Of a stretch of 64,000 bases of DNA, positions 24,712 through 37,570 are shown one piece after another. Below the pieces are notes generated by a model. The model did no database searches. It saw only the letters and a program-made list of their open reading frames with translations, and was not told where the DNA came from. The stretch is taken from NCBI GenBank assembly GCA_005778355.1, contig SXON01000006.1, forward strand, positions 25,538 to 89,537, in the 5' to 3' direction. Source of the DNA: Pseudomonadota bacterium. Lineage in GTDB: Bacteria; Myxococcota_A; UBA796; SXON01. Both the position numbers and the translations under genes were made by a program. Positions within the stretch are counted from its first letter, which is position 1. Each line of letters starts with the position of its first letter.

Positions 24712-25587
24712 CAGCACGTACTGGCAGAAAAGCTGGTAGCGGTCGGTGAATCGCCGGTCGATCACGCGGAGTCCCGCCGCCGCGAAGAGCTCGAGCCAGC
24801 GGGGCACGTCGAGCTCGTAGACATCGCGATCCGCCAGCGAGACGCTCGCTTTCTCGATCTGACCCAGTGCCCAGTCACGGAGGACGGTCGAGAGCCGGGC
24901 GCGCCGGGCGGGGTCGGTCTCGGCGTCGTGATCGGCGGCGATCGCCACGCCGAAACGACGCAGGTAGGAGTCGCATAGTCGCTCCAAGAGCACCGGGTCG
25001 CCGGCGGGCAGGTCGACGTCGCAGTGGATGTCGGCCTCGTTCACCAGCACCAGGGGCGCACGGAGCGCTGCCAGCGCGTCGAGCTTGCCCGCGCGCGCCA
25101 GGCCGTGGCGGCGGTTCTGCTCGCGGTCGCGGCCGGGCACGTGATGGAGCACCAGCGAGAGCACGGCAACGTCGGCCTCCGGCAGCCGGGCCGACTCCAG
25201 GGGCGCCTGCACGTGCACCACCTTCACCGACACTGGCGCCTCGGCGCGCACGCCGTCGGCGCCCCGGGGATGGGGGTCGACCACCACGATCTCGCCGCGC
25301 GCGTCGGGCGGCAGGGCCCCGCGCCAGAGCCGCCCGTTGCCACCGCCCACCTCGATGGCGCGGAAGGCACCGGCGAAGCGCAGGTAGGGCCGGTTGGCCG
25401 CGTACACCCCGCGCGCAACCGTGCTGCCGCTGAAGGCGTCGAAGAGCGAGCCCTCGCCGAAGTCGCTGTTCCACGCTTCTTGCCCGGCGGGCAGCGTGTC
25501 GCGCAGGGCGAGCGCTGCGGCCGCCTGATCGGCGCGTGGCTGGCGGAGGATCTCGTGGACCCGAGGCAGCAGGGAATGGGCTGGCAC
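24697..25587 (-). CDS. SAM-dependent methyltransferase
   Basis: A 296-residue class I methyltransferase. The SAM-binding loop is AIEVGGGNGRLW (~res 78), followed by VVVDPHPRG and an ADVAVLSLVLHHVPG motif IV region. The remainder is a helical C-terminal cap with an LELFAAAGLRVIDRRF strand that is common in small-molecule methyltransferases. The GTG at 25587 is preferred over a TTG at 25593, which lies inside the 27-bp repeated element. The substrate is unknown. It is divergent from a small secreted protein gene and shares that element with it. Confidence 0.78.
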   Translation of the reverse strand: MPAHSLLPRVHEILRQPRADQAAAALALRDTLPAGQEAWNSDFGEGSLFDAFSGSTVARGVYAANRPYLRFAGAFRAIEVGGGNGRLWRGALPPDARGEIVVVDPHPRGADGVRAEAPVSVKVVHVQAPLESARLPEADVAVLSLVLHHVPGRDREQNRRHGLARAGKLDALAALRAPLVLVNEADIHCDVDLPAGDPVLLERLCDSYLRRFGVAIAADHDAETDPARRARLSTVLRDWALGQIEKASVSLADRDVYELDVPRWLELFAAAGLRVIDRRFTDRYQLFCQYVLSPGG

Positions 25588-25591
25588 CGCC

Positions 25592-25618
25592 AAGTCTTAA
25601 CTCTTAACCTCCGACACC
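25592..25618. repeat. 27-bp repeated divergent-promoter element, copy 1
   Basis: The element contains two CTTAAC blocks spaced 7 bp (CTTAACTCTTAACC) followed by TCCGACACC. It matches 31200-31226 at 26 of 27 positions. Here it ends exactly at the ATG of the 25619 gene and begins 4 bp upstream of the GTG of the divergent methyltransferase. TTAACC lies about 9 bp before the ATG, so it may include a -10 element for a leaderless transcript. A regulator operator or bidirectional promoter is the simplest reading. Confidence 0.75.
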
Positions 25619-26077
25619 ATGCATCTGCTCGCGATCATGCTTGCCCTCGCCGAGGGTCCCGTTGCTGTCAGTATTCCCGCGTCGGCGCTCCGCGTGGTGC
25701 GGATGGATGCGGTGGAGCCCACCGAGAAGAGCGCGGCCTACCTGGTGCTCGACCCGGCGAAGACCGCCGGCGCGGTGGTGGCCCCGGGGGAGCTCCGGGC
25801 GCTCTTGCCGGACGCCGCAGCGGCGCGGGTGGCGGCCCAGTTGATGGCGTCGGGGCCCACGCTCTCGGGCACGCTCGAGGGCCGCACCGAGACGGTGGGT
25901 ACGACCCGCGCCGAGGGCCTCGGTGGCCGGGTGGCATATTTCTGCGCTTACGAGCCCTTCAGCGTCGTGGCCGTGCGGCTCGGAGGCACGGAGCTCGAGC
26001 TCACCCACCGCGCACCGGCGGGCGAGCGAAGCACGGAGCCGGGCGAGTGCCCACGCCCGCACCACCCCGCCGAGTGA
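25619..26077 (+). CDS. Small secreted protein of unknown function
   Basis: A 152-residue protein. An in-frame TAA at 25598-25600 with no start between fixes the ATG. The N-terminus MHLLAIMLALAEG is a very short hydrophobic signal without basic residues. The mature part is a compact alpha/beta sequence with two cysteine-free halves and a single Cys (VAYFCAYEP, ~res 109), and a Pro/His-rich tail. I do not recognise it. The 27-bp element abutting its start is shared only with the divergent HTTM / MoxR-bpX promoter region, so it may be co-regulated with that system. Confidence 0.7.
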   Translation: MHLLAIMLALAEGPVAVSIPASALRVVRMDAVEPTEKSAAYLVLDPAKTAGAVVAPGELRALLPDAAAARVAAQLMASGPTLSGTLEGRTETVGTTRAEGLGGRVAYFCAYEPFSVVAVRLGGTELELTHRAPAGERSTEPGECPRPHHPAE

Positions 26078-26098
26078 CTCGACCCTAGGCGGGAAAGC

Positions 26099-30064
<3,966 letters not shown>

Positions 30065-30122
30065 GGATTTCTCCGAATAACCGTACGGCGGACGACCGGT
30101 GAGGGTGACGGCGTGTCGCACG

Positions 30123-30797
30123 TTACCTGTGATTGGCGCTTCGCTCGGTCCAAAAAGCAAGGCCAAGCACCACCGCAGCCCACTGCACGTACACATAGCC
30201 CATGGCCACGGCGATCCCGGCGTGCATCAGCACCAGAGCGAAGGCAAGCGGTCGGCGTGCACGATGAAACACGAAGAGAGAGCCGCCGAGCTCGAGGATG
30301 AGCGTGCCCAGGGCGACGAGGGTAAGCAGCGATCGCGACTCGGCGAGGGCAAGTCGCAGCTGGGCGAGCGGGGCCGCGACGTGGAAGGCGCGCTCGAGCA
30401 CCAGGGTGCCCAGGTAGTCGGGATCGCAAAACAGCGCGCCGGCGCCACGTAGCTTCGCAATCCCGGCGAGCGTGTAGATCGCGGCCACGACCCCGCACGC
30501 GGCCTCGGTACCCGAGAGAGCCATCGCCAGCGCCACGCCGACCGGGAGCAGCTTGCCATGGGTGACACCCTGAGCGGTGAAGGACTGCTCGGCAAAGGCC
30601 CACGCGGCCAGCGGCAACGCGAAGGCCCAGAGTCCACGCTTCCGCGCGGGGTTGCGGGCCCAGTCCAGCGCTCCGATGGCCGCCACGGCCACGCCGATCC
30701 ACGCCCCGGCGCCAACGACGTCGGCGGCGGCCGGACCGGCGTCGACCAACGTGAGCCAGAAGCCGCTGAGCACCAGCGCGCGCGGTTTCAGGGCCAT
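30123..30797 (-). CDS. HTTM-like integral membrane protein
   Basis: A 224-residue protein with about six transmembrane helices. The motif GIAKLRGAG followed by a loop with FCDPDYLG, and the late [11 protein letters not shown] / [11 protein letters not shown] segments, resemble the HTTM family (horizontally transferred transmembrane, related to vitamin-K-dependent gamma-carboxylase and DoxX-like proteins). The catalytic residues of carboxylases are not apparent. Its ATG overlaps the preceding gene by 10 bp, and the two form a pair that is commonly adjacent in such loci (established only loosely). Function unknown. Confidence 0.65.
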   Translation of the reverse strand: MALKPRALVLSGFWLTLVDAGPAAADVVGAGAWIGVAVAAIGALDWARNPARKRGLWAFALPLAAWAFAEQSFTAQGVTHGKLLPVGVALAMALSGTEAACGVVAAIYTLAGIAKLRGAGALFCDPDYLGTLVLERAFHVAAPLAQLRLALAESRSLLTLVALGTLILELGGSLFVFHRARRPLAFALVLMHAGIAVAMGYVYVQWAAVVLGLAFWTERSANHR

Positions 30798-31186
30798 GCC
30801 GTGCCCCGCGCCACGACGATGCGCTGTCGCTGCACCTCGCCGCCACGCACGCGGACGAGGTCGTAGGCGACTTCTACGACGAGGGGGCCGGGGCTGGACG
30901 CCGGGCGGCGGCGAACCTGGTCGCCCCAGTCGCGGGTGACGTAGTCCATCGCCGTGACGACGCCGGTTGGGGCGACGAACGCCGACGGATCGAGAGCGTG
31001 AAAGGAGGAGAACGCCGAGGGCTCGGACTCGGCACCGTCGACCAGGAAGACGGGGACCGCGCCGTAGTCGCGGGCGGCGATGTCGGCGTACATCGTGTAG
31101 CGCGAGAAGGGAAAGACCTCGCCGAGCAGGAGGCCGCCGAGCAAGTAGACCACGAAGGCGGTGACAGCGGGTCGCGACAGGACCAT
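30788..31186 (-). CDS. Small membrane-anchored protein paired with the HTTM-like protein
   Basis: A 132-residue protein. One N-terminal transmembrane helix (TAFVVYLLGGLLLGEVFPFS) is followed by the motif FSRYTMYAD and an exported or cytoplasmic beta-rich domain of ~95 residues. An FPFS-x-YxMYA motif is seen in small partners of HTTM proteins. It starts 13 bp from the 27-bp element and diverges from the MoxR-bpX operon, so the two transcription units probably share control. Function unknown. Confidence 0.65.
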   Translation of the reverse strand: MVLSRPAVTAFVVYLLGGLLLGEVFPFSRYTMYADIAARDYGAVPVFLVDGAESEPSAFSSFHALDPSAFVAPTGVVTAMDYVTRDWGDQVRRRPASSPGPLVVEVAYDLVRVRGGEVQRQRIVVARGTAWP

Positions 31187-31199
31187 CTCGGACTGGGGT

Positions 31200-31226
31200 A
31201 AGTCTTAACCCTTAACCTCCGACACC
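31200..31226. repeat. 27-bp repeated divergent-promoter element, copy 2
   Basis: CTTAACCCTTAACC followed by TCCGACACC. It differs from the 25592-25618 copy at one base (C for T at position 11). It lies between the HTTM-pair start (31186, minus) and the MoxR start (31252, plus). In a genome this GC-rich, two TTAA-containing blocks in the same 27-bp context are very unlikely by chance. Confidence 0.8.
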
Positions 31227-31251
31227 TTTTTGGCGGGGTTACCCTCGCGCC

Positions 31252-32388
31252 ATGCTGATCGAGCAAGCGGTCCCGCGGGTGCGCGAGGCGGTGCGAACCG
31301 CCCGGGAAGGGCTGGTTGAACGCGAGTCGCTGGTGGAGGCGATCGTGCTGGCGGCGGTGGCCGGGGAGCACGTCCTGGTGATTGGCCCGCCGGGCACGGC
31401 CAAGTCGGAGGCGGCGCGCCGGGTAGCGCGGGCCCTGGGGGGAACCACCTTCGAGTATCTACTGGGGCGCTTCACCGAGCCCAACGAGATCTTCGGCCCC
31501 ATCGACCTGCGCAGGCTGCGCGAGGGCGCGGTGGAGGTCGAGACCGCCGGGATGCTTCCGGAAGCGGAGATCGCCTTCCTCGACGAGGTTTTTCTCGGCA
31601 GCACGGCCATCCTCAACACCCTGCTCGGCGTGCTCAACGAGCGCGTTTTCCGCCGCGGCAGCACCGTGAAGGCCTGTCCCCTCCGGGTGTGCGTGGGGGC
31701 GAGCAACGCCCTGCCCGACGACGACGCCCTCGCCGCCTTCGCCGATCGCTTCCTCCTTCGCTGTTTCGTGGAGCCGGTGGGCGACCCCTTCCTCGAGGAG
31801 CTCCTGGAGCAAGGATGGGGGGTGCAGGGGCCGCCGCCGGGGCCCGTCCCCGGGGCGATGACCGCACTCGACACGCTCAGCGCCGCCGTGCGGGGCGTCG
31901 ACCTGGGCCCGGCTCGCGGGGCGCTCGCGCACTCGGTACGACTGCTGAGAAAAGCAGGGGTCACCCTGCCGGATCGGCGAGTGGTCCGCGTGCAGAAACT
32001 GGTCGCCGCCGCGGCCGTGCTCGACGGGCGCACCACGGCGCACGTGGGCGACCTCTGGCCGATTGTCTACGCGGTCCCCGGCGCGCAGGGACAGTCCATC
32101 GCGCGCGAGGCGCTGGGCGAGCTCTTGAAAGCCAGCCAGAACGCGGCCTTGTCGGCGGCTGCCGCAGAGGCCTCGGGCGGACCGCTGGCGCGCGCGGCAC
32201 GGGTCGTGGAGGCCGGAGAAGCGGTGCTCGCCGCGAGGCCCCGGGGCGACGAGCCGGCGCTCCTCGACGCGTGGACGCGCCGGGTAGAAGGGGTGGCGCG
32301 CGAGATCGACGCGAGCTTCAACCCGCAGGCGATGCCCGAGAGCCTGTCGTCGCTCCGCTCGCGCGTGGCGCAGGTGCTGACGGGGTGA
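31252..32388 (+). CDS. MoxR-family AAA+ ATPase of a MoxR/vWA/beta-propeller (bpX) system
   Basis: A 378-residue AAA+ protein of the RavA/MoxR group. Walker A is IGPPGTAKS (Lys51) and Walker B is IAFLDEVF (Asp111, Glu112). The LLGRFTEPNEIFGP helix-2-insert motif is characteristic of RavA-like MoxRs. Sensor 1 is VGASNALP and the arginine-finger region is ALAAFADRFLLR. MoxR ATPases act as chaperone-like remodellers that work with vWA proteins. Here it is the first gene of a four-gene coupled operon (GTGA, ATGA, ATGA) with bpX5-like, vWA-propeller and bpX6-like proteins. It should power that ternary complex. Confidence 0.92.
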   Translation: MLIEQAVPRVREAVRTAREGLVERESLVEAIVLAAVAGEHVLVIGPPGTAKSEAARRVARALGGTTFEYLLGRFTEPNEIFGPIDLRRLREGAVEVETAGMLPEAEIAFLDEVFLGSTAILNTLLGVLNERVFRRGSTVKACPLRVCVGASNALPDDDALAAFADRFLLRCFVEPVGDPFLEELLEQGWGVQGPPPGPVPGAMTALDTLSAAVRGVDLGPARGALAHSVRLLRKAGVTLPDRRVVRVQKLVAAAAVLDGRTTAHVGDLWPIVYAVPGAQGQSIAREALGELLKASQNAALSAAAAEASGGPLARAARVVEAGEAVLAARPRGDEPALLDAWTRRVEGVAREIDASFNPQAMPESLSSLRSRVAQVLTG

Positions 32389-32807
32389 TCGACCCGACCG
32401 CCCGCGAGGCGCCAGTTGTCCCGCGTTGGGTTGACCGGGCGGCGCCGCTGGCTCCAGTGGCGGTCTACGCCGAGGGGCCCGCACGCCTGCGACTGCGTGA
32501 CGCCCTCCTACGACGGCGGTCACTGGCCGGGCTGGCGGGCGTCGGGAACGCCTCGGTGCTCGTCGTCACCGGCGAGGCGCTCCCCTGGGCCGAGGGGGTG
32601 GGCTACCTCGGCCGTGATCCCGACGCGCCCGGCGTCCTCTTGCCCACGCTGCGGCGCCCAGCCGTCCCCCTCGATCTCTTCGCCACCGCCGTGCTGGCCC
32701 GCGCGCCCCGCGACGCCTGGCCCCTCGCCGTGATCGAACCCGGCCTGCTCGTGCCGCTGGGTCATGCCCGTGGCCTCGCCCACGACGACTTGCGTTTCCT
32801 GGCATGA
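32385..32807 (+). CDS. bpX5-like small protein of the MoxR-bpX system
   Basis: A 140-residue protein beginning at the GTG that overlaps the MoxR stop (GTGA). Conserved-looking elements are PRWVDRAAPL, AVYAEGPARLRLRDALL, GEALPWAEGVGYLGRDP, LLPTLRRPAVP and the ending LVPLGHARGLAHDDL. From memory this pattern matches the bpX5 component of MoxR-vWA-beta-propeller ternary systems. The family number is less certain than membership of the system, which gene order also supports. No catalytic residues are evident; it is probably an adaptor in the complex. Its stop overlaps the next ATG. Confidence 0.7.
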   Translation: MIDPTAREAPVVPRWVDRAAPLAPVAVYAEGPARLRLRDALLRRRSLAGLAGVGNASVLVVTGEALPWAEGVGYLGRDPDAPGVLLPTLRRPAVPLDLFATAVLARAPRDAWPLAVIEPGLLVPLGHARGLAHDDLRFLA

Positions 32808-34558
32808 CGACGCTCCCGCCCGAGCTCGCCCCGTGGGCACCGCTCCTCGCCGCGCTGGCGCCCGACCTGCAACCCGAGGTGGGTCGCCTAGCCCGGCGGA
32901 TCGAGGCGGCCATTGGTCCCTTGCGGCCCCGCCGTCCCGAGCCGGGGGGGGAGCCGGACGGGTACCGCGGCATCGATCGGCGCGGTCCCTACGACCGCCT
33001 CTTGCTCAGCGAGTGGGCCTACCTCGACGAGGTTCCCGACGAGTTCATCCGTCGCGCCGCCAGCCGGGAGCAAGCCTACTACCAGCTCGATCATCGTTCC
33101 CCGCGTGGCGGCATGTCCTGCCACGCGGTGTTCGACGCGGGGCCCGGCTCGGTCGGCCTGCCGCGCATCGTGCACGTGGCGATGCTGGTGGTGCTCGCCC
33201 GGCGCGCCACCGAGGCGGGCGCCGAGTTCAGCTTCCGGGTGGCGCAGCGCCCCACGCTGGTGCATCGACAGGTGAGCGGCACCACGCTCCGGGCCGTCCT
33301 GGCCTCACGCTCGGCGCAGCCCTTCGCCGTGCCGCCCGGCCTCTTGGGTCACGACGAGCTGTGGTTCGTCGGCGGCGAGGCGGTGCGCAACGCGCCCGGT
33401 CACCTCGCGCTCGTGGAGGAGGTGCTGGAGCCCGGCGAGAGCCAGCTTGACGTGACGCTTTCGCGACCGCGTCGCTCGCCGTCCACCCTGCGGCTCGCCG
33501 CGCCCCCCTCGCCCGTGCGGCGGCGCCTGGTGACCGACCCCTGTCCACCCGCTGCCGGACGCAGGGTGGACGCACCCCGCTCGGACCCTCTCTGGCGGAA
33601 CCTGCCCCTCGAGGCCGTCGACCCGGCGCGCGTCCGCTTCTACCCGGGCACCTCGCAGCTTTTCTGCTACTGCGACAACGGCACGGTGCTGGCGTGGAGC
33701 CTCGCCAAGGTGCCCGCGCATGGCGTGCCCAAGCCAAGGATCGACAGCATGGGCCTCGAGCCCAACCGCGTGGCTCTGGGCTGGTATCAGCAGCGTTTTC
33801 TCAGTGTCCGCCTGCACGAGCGCGAGGTGATCGTCTGGGGCCGCGGCATCAACTGGCGGCTGGAATGGGCTGGGCTGGCGCCCGCGCCAGGTGGGACCGA
33901 CGCGTTCGTCGTGGTGCCCCCGGACTCTGCAGAGCGTTCGGTCTTCTTCATCGACGGCGAAGAACGGCTGTGGCGAGCCGACGACAAGGGGCTCGAGCTG
34001 CTCGGCGAGGGCTGCACCGCCATCCGACCAGCCAGCAGCGGCGTGCTCAGCGCGTGGCGCCGCGGTGACGGGACCCAGCTTCGCATCACCTGGCCGCTGG
34101 GAACCCACAGCGAGCCGATGCTCGTGCCCGGCGAGCGCCCACTGTTTGGTCGCGAATACCCTTGGTCGCACCCGCAGAACCGGATCTTCGAGGTGGGCGA
34201 GCAAGTGACGACCGCCCTGGTGCACCCCCACTACCGTGGCGACACCAAGGACTGGGAAACCTGCCTCGCCACCCGGGCGGAATTGCCCCTCCCGCCCGGA
34301 GAGATCGTCGGCTGCGCCTTTGCCCACCACGGCGAGCCGGAGCCGAAGCTGCAGCTCGTGGTCGTGGCCTGGAACGCCGGCGAGGGGGCCTTCGTTCGTT
34401 ATCCGGACGGCGCGCGGCTGCACGTGCCCCGGACCCCGCTCGGCGCCCAGCTCGATGACAGCGGCGAGAGGGTGGCCTTCATCACCCCGGAGAAGACCGT
34501 GGAGCTGTGGGGCTTCGAGGGGGAACGCCCCCTCATGCTGCGAGACCGCCCGCGATGA
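32804..34558 (+). CDS. vWA domain-beta-propeller fusion of the MoxR-bpX system
   Basis: A 584-residue protein with an ATGA overlap at both ends. After an N-terminal helix and RLLLSEWAYLDEVPDEF, residues ~105-240 have a von Willebrand A pattern. The metal-site motif is FDAGPGS (Asp111) instead of D-x-S-x-S, so the MIDAS is degenerate at both serine positions. It resembles the D-x-G-P-x form I associate with these systems. Residues ~270-580 are repeated beta blades with internal WGRGINWRLEWAG, ERLWRADDKGLELLGEG and VELWGFEGERP segments, forming a propeller. It likely acts as the substrate-recognition partner of the MoxR ATPase. Confidence 0.78.
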   Translation: MTTLPPELAPWAPLLAALAPDLQPEVGRLARRIEAAIGPLRPRRPEPGGEPDGYRGIDRRGPYDRLLLSEWAYLDEVPDEFIRRAASREQAYYQLDHRSPRGGMSCHAVFDAGPGSVGLPRIVHVAMLVVLARRATEAGAEFSFRVAQRPTLVHRQVSGTTLRAVLASRSAQPFAVPPGLLGHDELWFVGGEAVRNAPGHLALVEEVLEPGESQLDVTLSRPRRSPSTLRLAAPPSPVRRRLVTDPCPPAAGRRVDAPRSDPLWRNLPLEAVDPARVRFYPGTSQLFCYCDNGTVLAWSLAKVPAHGVPKPRIDSMGLEPNRVALGWYQQRFLSVRLHEREVIVWGRGINWRLEWAGLAPAPGGTDAFVVVPPDSAERSVFFIDGEERLWRADDKGLELLGEGCTAIRPASSGVLSAWRRGDGTQLRITWPLGTHSEPMLVPGERPLFGREYPWSHPQNRIFEVGEQVTTALVHPHYRGDTKDWETCLATRAELPLPPGEIVGCAFAHHGEPEPKLQLVVVAWNAGEGAFVRYPDGARLHVPRTPLGAQLDDSGERVAFITPEKTVELWGFEGERPLMLRDRPR

Positions 34559-37143
34559 GCGCTCCGACGCTACATCCGGGGAGCGTGGTGGCCCACGCCA
34601 TCTGGTTTCCGCCCGGCACCCGGGGTGTCCGGTCGCGGGTGATGGCCCTCTGGACGCCCGGCTGCTCGGCGGCCGCGCTCGGGGGTGGCGTGTGTTTGAC
34701 CCTCGCGGAGCCCGCCCGGATGCGCACCCGCGAGGCGCCCGGCTACTTGCTGGTGGACAAGAGCGCGGTTCAGGGCGTCAAGGGCGCCGAGGGCGTGGCG
34801 CTCCTGCAAGGCGGCGAGGTGTGCTTCGCGCGTCCGGTGCCTCTGGACGCCGCCACCTGGATCGACCTCGCGGGCTTCACCGTGGCCAACGTGGTCCCGC
34901 TCGGCCCGCCGCCGACCCCGGTCGCTGCCCCGCAGGGCTTCGACGTCCGGGTGGCGCTGAAGCGCCCACCACCGACGGCGGAGGCCCAGGCCACAGGGGC
35001 AGCGCTGGCCCTCCCGGCCCCGGCTCCGACGGCGCTGGGCGGGGCCCTCGCCACGGTGGGGCAGTGGCTGTTGAAGCTCACCCAGGCGCCGTCCCCCGGA
35101 CCGGGGCAGGGCGGTGGAGCGGGAAACGTCCCGGCGCCTTCGCGGCCCCATGAGCCGGCCTGGTGGCAGCGCGCCCTCCGCCGCGTGGCCGCCCCCCTGT
35201 GGGGACCCCTGCTCGGCGGCGTCCACGCACGCCATCTCGCCAAGCTCTTCGATCTCTTCGATACCGGCAAGCTCGAGGAGGCCCTTCGCCACGCCATTCC
35301 GCTCGGTGGCGAGGGCCTGGGCGGCCTCGGCGCCCCCTGGCAACTCCCGGGCCCGCGGCAGGACCTGGCGCTCGGCGGGGCCACTGGCCCGGGCACCTCG
35401 CTCGGCCTCGCGAGCGACGTGTACAAGCAGCTCGAAGCGATGTACGAGCGCGCGCTGGAAAAACTGCTCGCCGAGAAGAAGATCGACGAGGCGGTGTTCG
35501 TGCTGGTGGAGCTCCTGCGCGCCCACGCGCGGGCGGTGGACCTTCTGGAGCGGGAGAAACGCTTCGAGCTCGCCGCGGAGATTGCCATCAAGGGAAACCT
35601 GCCGCCCGAGCGGGCCATTCGCCTTTACCTCCTCGCCGGGCAACCGGCGAAGGCTGCCCTCCTGGCGCGGCGAACGGGGAGCTTCGCCGTGGCCTGTTCG
35701 CTGTTGCAGCGCGACAACGCCGCCCTCGCGCTAGTGCTCCGGCGGGCCTGGGCCGAGTCGCTCGCGCGACAGGGCGACGCGGCGGGCGCCTGCACCGTGG
35801 CCTGGGAAGCCCGGGAGCTGCGGGACTGGGCGATGCCGCTGCTCGACCAGGCCCTCGCACAGGGGGGTCCCGGCGGTGCCCGGCTGGTGGGCCACCTCCT
35901 GCGCGGCAAGGAAGGCGACTTCGAACGCGCGCGGGCGCGCGTGCTGCCGTTGCTCGAGGGCGAGGACTACGAGGCGGTCCAGCGACGCGTGGCCCTCGCG
36001 AACGGGCTCGTCGGCCAGCCGCGTGAGGAGGCGCGGGTGCTCCTCCGCGCCACGCTGCGTGGGCTCCTTGCCGACCAGGGGCGCTGGCCCGAGCTGGTCG
36101 ACGCCGCCTTCGTGCGCACCCTCGCCGACCGGGCCGGCGATCCCGCCATCGCCGCCGACATCCCGTCGCTCGAGCGCCCCACGCGCGACCTCGGCACGCG
36201 CGCCGAGCCGATCCGCCTGCGCCTGGAGGAGCGAGGCGCCCTCGCGGTGCGCGACGTGGCCTGGCTGGGCGACGGGGGCTGTCTCGTGGCGCTCGGCGAG
36301 CTGGGCGCGCGCCTCTACGCCCGCGACGGCCGGGTGCGCACGAGCTTCCCCGAGCCGGCCGACGCGCTGGTGCCCGCCGACAACCACCGGCGCTGCATTG
36401 GCGTGTCCCGCCGGGACTGGGGCCTGCGACTGTCGCATATCGATCTCGACAGCGGTACTGCCCGACGCTGGTACGACGCGAGCTTCACCGCCTTTGCCGA
36501 CAGCACCGACGGGAGCATGTGGTTCGTGGCCGAGAAGGACTGCCTCGTGGGGGTAGACGTGCTCTCGGACGGACCGCGGTCGCTCTACCGTGTCAACCGG
36601 GTGGGCGGGCCCGTCCGCAGCATTGCTCGTGACACCACCACCATGACTGCCCTGATCGACGGGCAACAACGGGAACGATGGGTGCACGCGCTGGTGAACC
36701 TGCGACTCACCGCGCGCAAGTTCACGCTGGCGCCGGAACCGGGGGTGGCCGAGTGGCTCACGCCGGCGGGGACCCTGCACTCCTTGTCGCCGAGCTTCAA
36801 GGCCGCCGAGGGCACTGGCACGGCCTGGACCGTGCTCTTCGATCGCGAACCGCAGGGGACCATCCCCTACGCCTGTGGACCGGTGCCCGACGTGGCGCGT
36901 CCGCTCGCGCTCGCCGAGGAACCCGGAACCAGTCGCCGGGCCGGCGCGTTCGCCTACCCCGGTGGCTGCGCGGTCTTGCTGTGGTCCTCCGGGCGGCTGG
37001 TGATGTCGATGGAGCTGCCCCGGGCCGCCACCTGCGGCCTTCGTTTCCGCGAGGGCACGCTCGCGCTCTGGGACGACCAGGGCAGGGTGCTGGTGCTCGA
37101 GACGCGCACCGGGTCGGTGCTGCGAGGGTTGCGGGTGCGATAG
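34555..37143 (+). CDS. bpX6-like / helical-repeat / beta-propeller protein of the MoxR-bpX system
   Basis: An 862-residue protein starting at the ATG that overlaps the previous stop (ATGA). Residues ~1-110 are a bpX6-like domain (LHPGSVVAHAIWF, VMALWTPGC, GVCLTLAEPARMR, APGYLLVDKSAVQGV). A Pro/Ala-rich linker and a helical region follow (~res 180-540) with TPR-like hairpins (AVFVLVELLRAHARAVDLLE, AIRLYLLAGQPAKAALLARR). Residues ~555-862 form a second beta-propeller. Published accounts describe bpX ternary systems as NTP-dependent conflict systems; the role of this protein is inference. It contains no nuclease, protease or toxin motif that I can recognise. Confidence 0.75.
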   Translation: MSAPTLHPGSVVAHAIWFPPGTRGVRSRVMALWTPGCSAAALGGGVCLTLAEPARMRTREAPGYLLVDKSAVQGVKGAEGVALLQGGEVCFARPVPLDAATWIDLAGFTVANVVPLGPPPTPVAAPQGFDVRVALKRPPPTAEAQATGAALALPAPAPTALGGALATVGQWLLKLTQAPSPGPGQGGGAGNVPAPSRPHEPAWWQRALRRVAAPLWGPLLGGVHARHLAKLFDLFDTGKLEEALRHAIPLGGEGLGGLGAPWQLPGPRQDLALGGATGPGTSLGLASDVYKQLEAMYERALEKLLAEKKIDEAVFVLVELLRAHARAVDLLEREKRFELAAEIAIKGNLPPERAIRLYLLAGQPAKAALLARRTGSFAVACSLLQRDNAALALVLRRAWAESLARQGDAAGACTVAWEARELRDWAMPLLDQALAQGGPGGARLVGHLLRGKEGDFERARARVLPLLEGEDYEAVQRRVALANGLVGQPREEARVLLRATLRGLLADQGRWPELVDAAFVRTLADRAGDPAIAADIPSLERPTRDLGTRAEPIRLRLEERGALAVRDVAWLGDGGCLVALGELGARLYARDGRVRTSFPEPADALVPADNHRRCIGVSRRDWGLRLSHIDLDSGTARRWYDASFTAFADSTDGSMWFVAEKDCLVGVDVLSDGPRSLYRVNRVGGPVRSIARDTTTMTALIDGQQRERWVHALVNLRLTARKFTLAPEPGVAEWLTPAGTLHSLSPSFKAAEGTGTAWTVLFDREPQGTIPYACGPVPDVARPLALAEEPGTSRRAGAFAYPGGCAVLLWSSGRLVMSMELPRAATCGLRFREGTLALWDDQGRVLVLETRTGSVLRGLRVR

Positions 37144-37153
37144 CACCCAGCCC

Positions 37154-37567
37154 ATGACCACCCCGCTCTACGCCCTCCTCGGCTTCTGCCTCTGGACCGC
37201 TGTCCTTCTCTGCGCCGGCATCGCGCCCTTCCGCGTCGGCTCCGTGCTCATGGGCAAGGCCAAGCCCTCGAGCTTCCCGGCCGACCAGCCCCACGGTCCG
37301 GACTGGTACCGTCGGCTGATGCGGGCACACGGCAACTGCGTGGAGAATCTCCCGCTTTTCGCGTCGGTCGTGCTGGTGGGACACGTGTCCGGATACGCGT
37401 CGAGCACGTTTGACACGCTGTCACTTGTGTACCTGGGCGCTCGCGTTTGCCAGTCCATCGCGCACATCAGCTCGGGACGGTCACTGGTGATCAACGTGCG
37501 GTTCACCTTCTTTGTCACCCAGCTCGCGTGCCTGGTCTGGATGGGCTTCCTGGTGGCGCGGGGGTAA
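37154..37567 (+). CDS. MAPEG-family membrane protein
   Basis: A 137-residue protein with four transmembrane helices. The MAPEG signature is RRLMRAHGNCVENLPLF (residues ~55-72), the region that binds glutathione in eukaryotic relatives. It follows the bpX operon by 10 bp on the same strand, so it may be co-transcribed, but the family is common and usually stand-alone. Bacterial MAPEG proteins have variable glutathione-transferase or peroxidase activity. Substrate unknown. Confidence 0.85.
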   Translation: MTTPLYALLGFCLWTAVLLCAGIAPFRVGSVLMGKAKPSSFPADQPHGPDWYRRLMRAHGNCVENLPLFASVVLVGHVSGYASSTFDTLSLVYLGARVCQSIAHISSGRSLVINVRFTFFVTQLACLVWMGFLVARG

Positions 37568-37570
37568 CGT

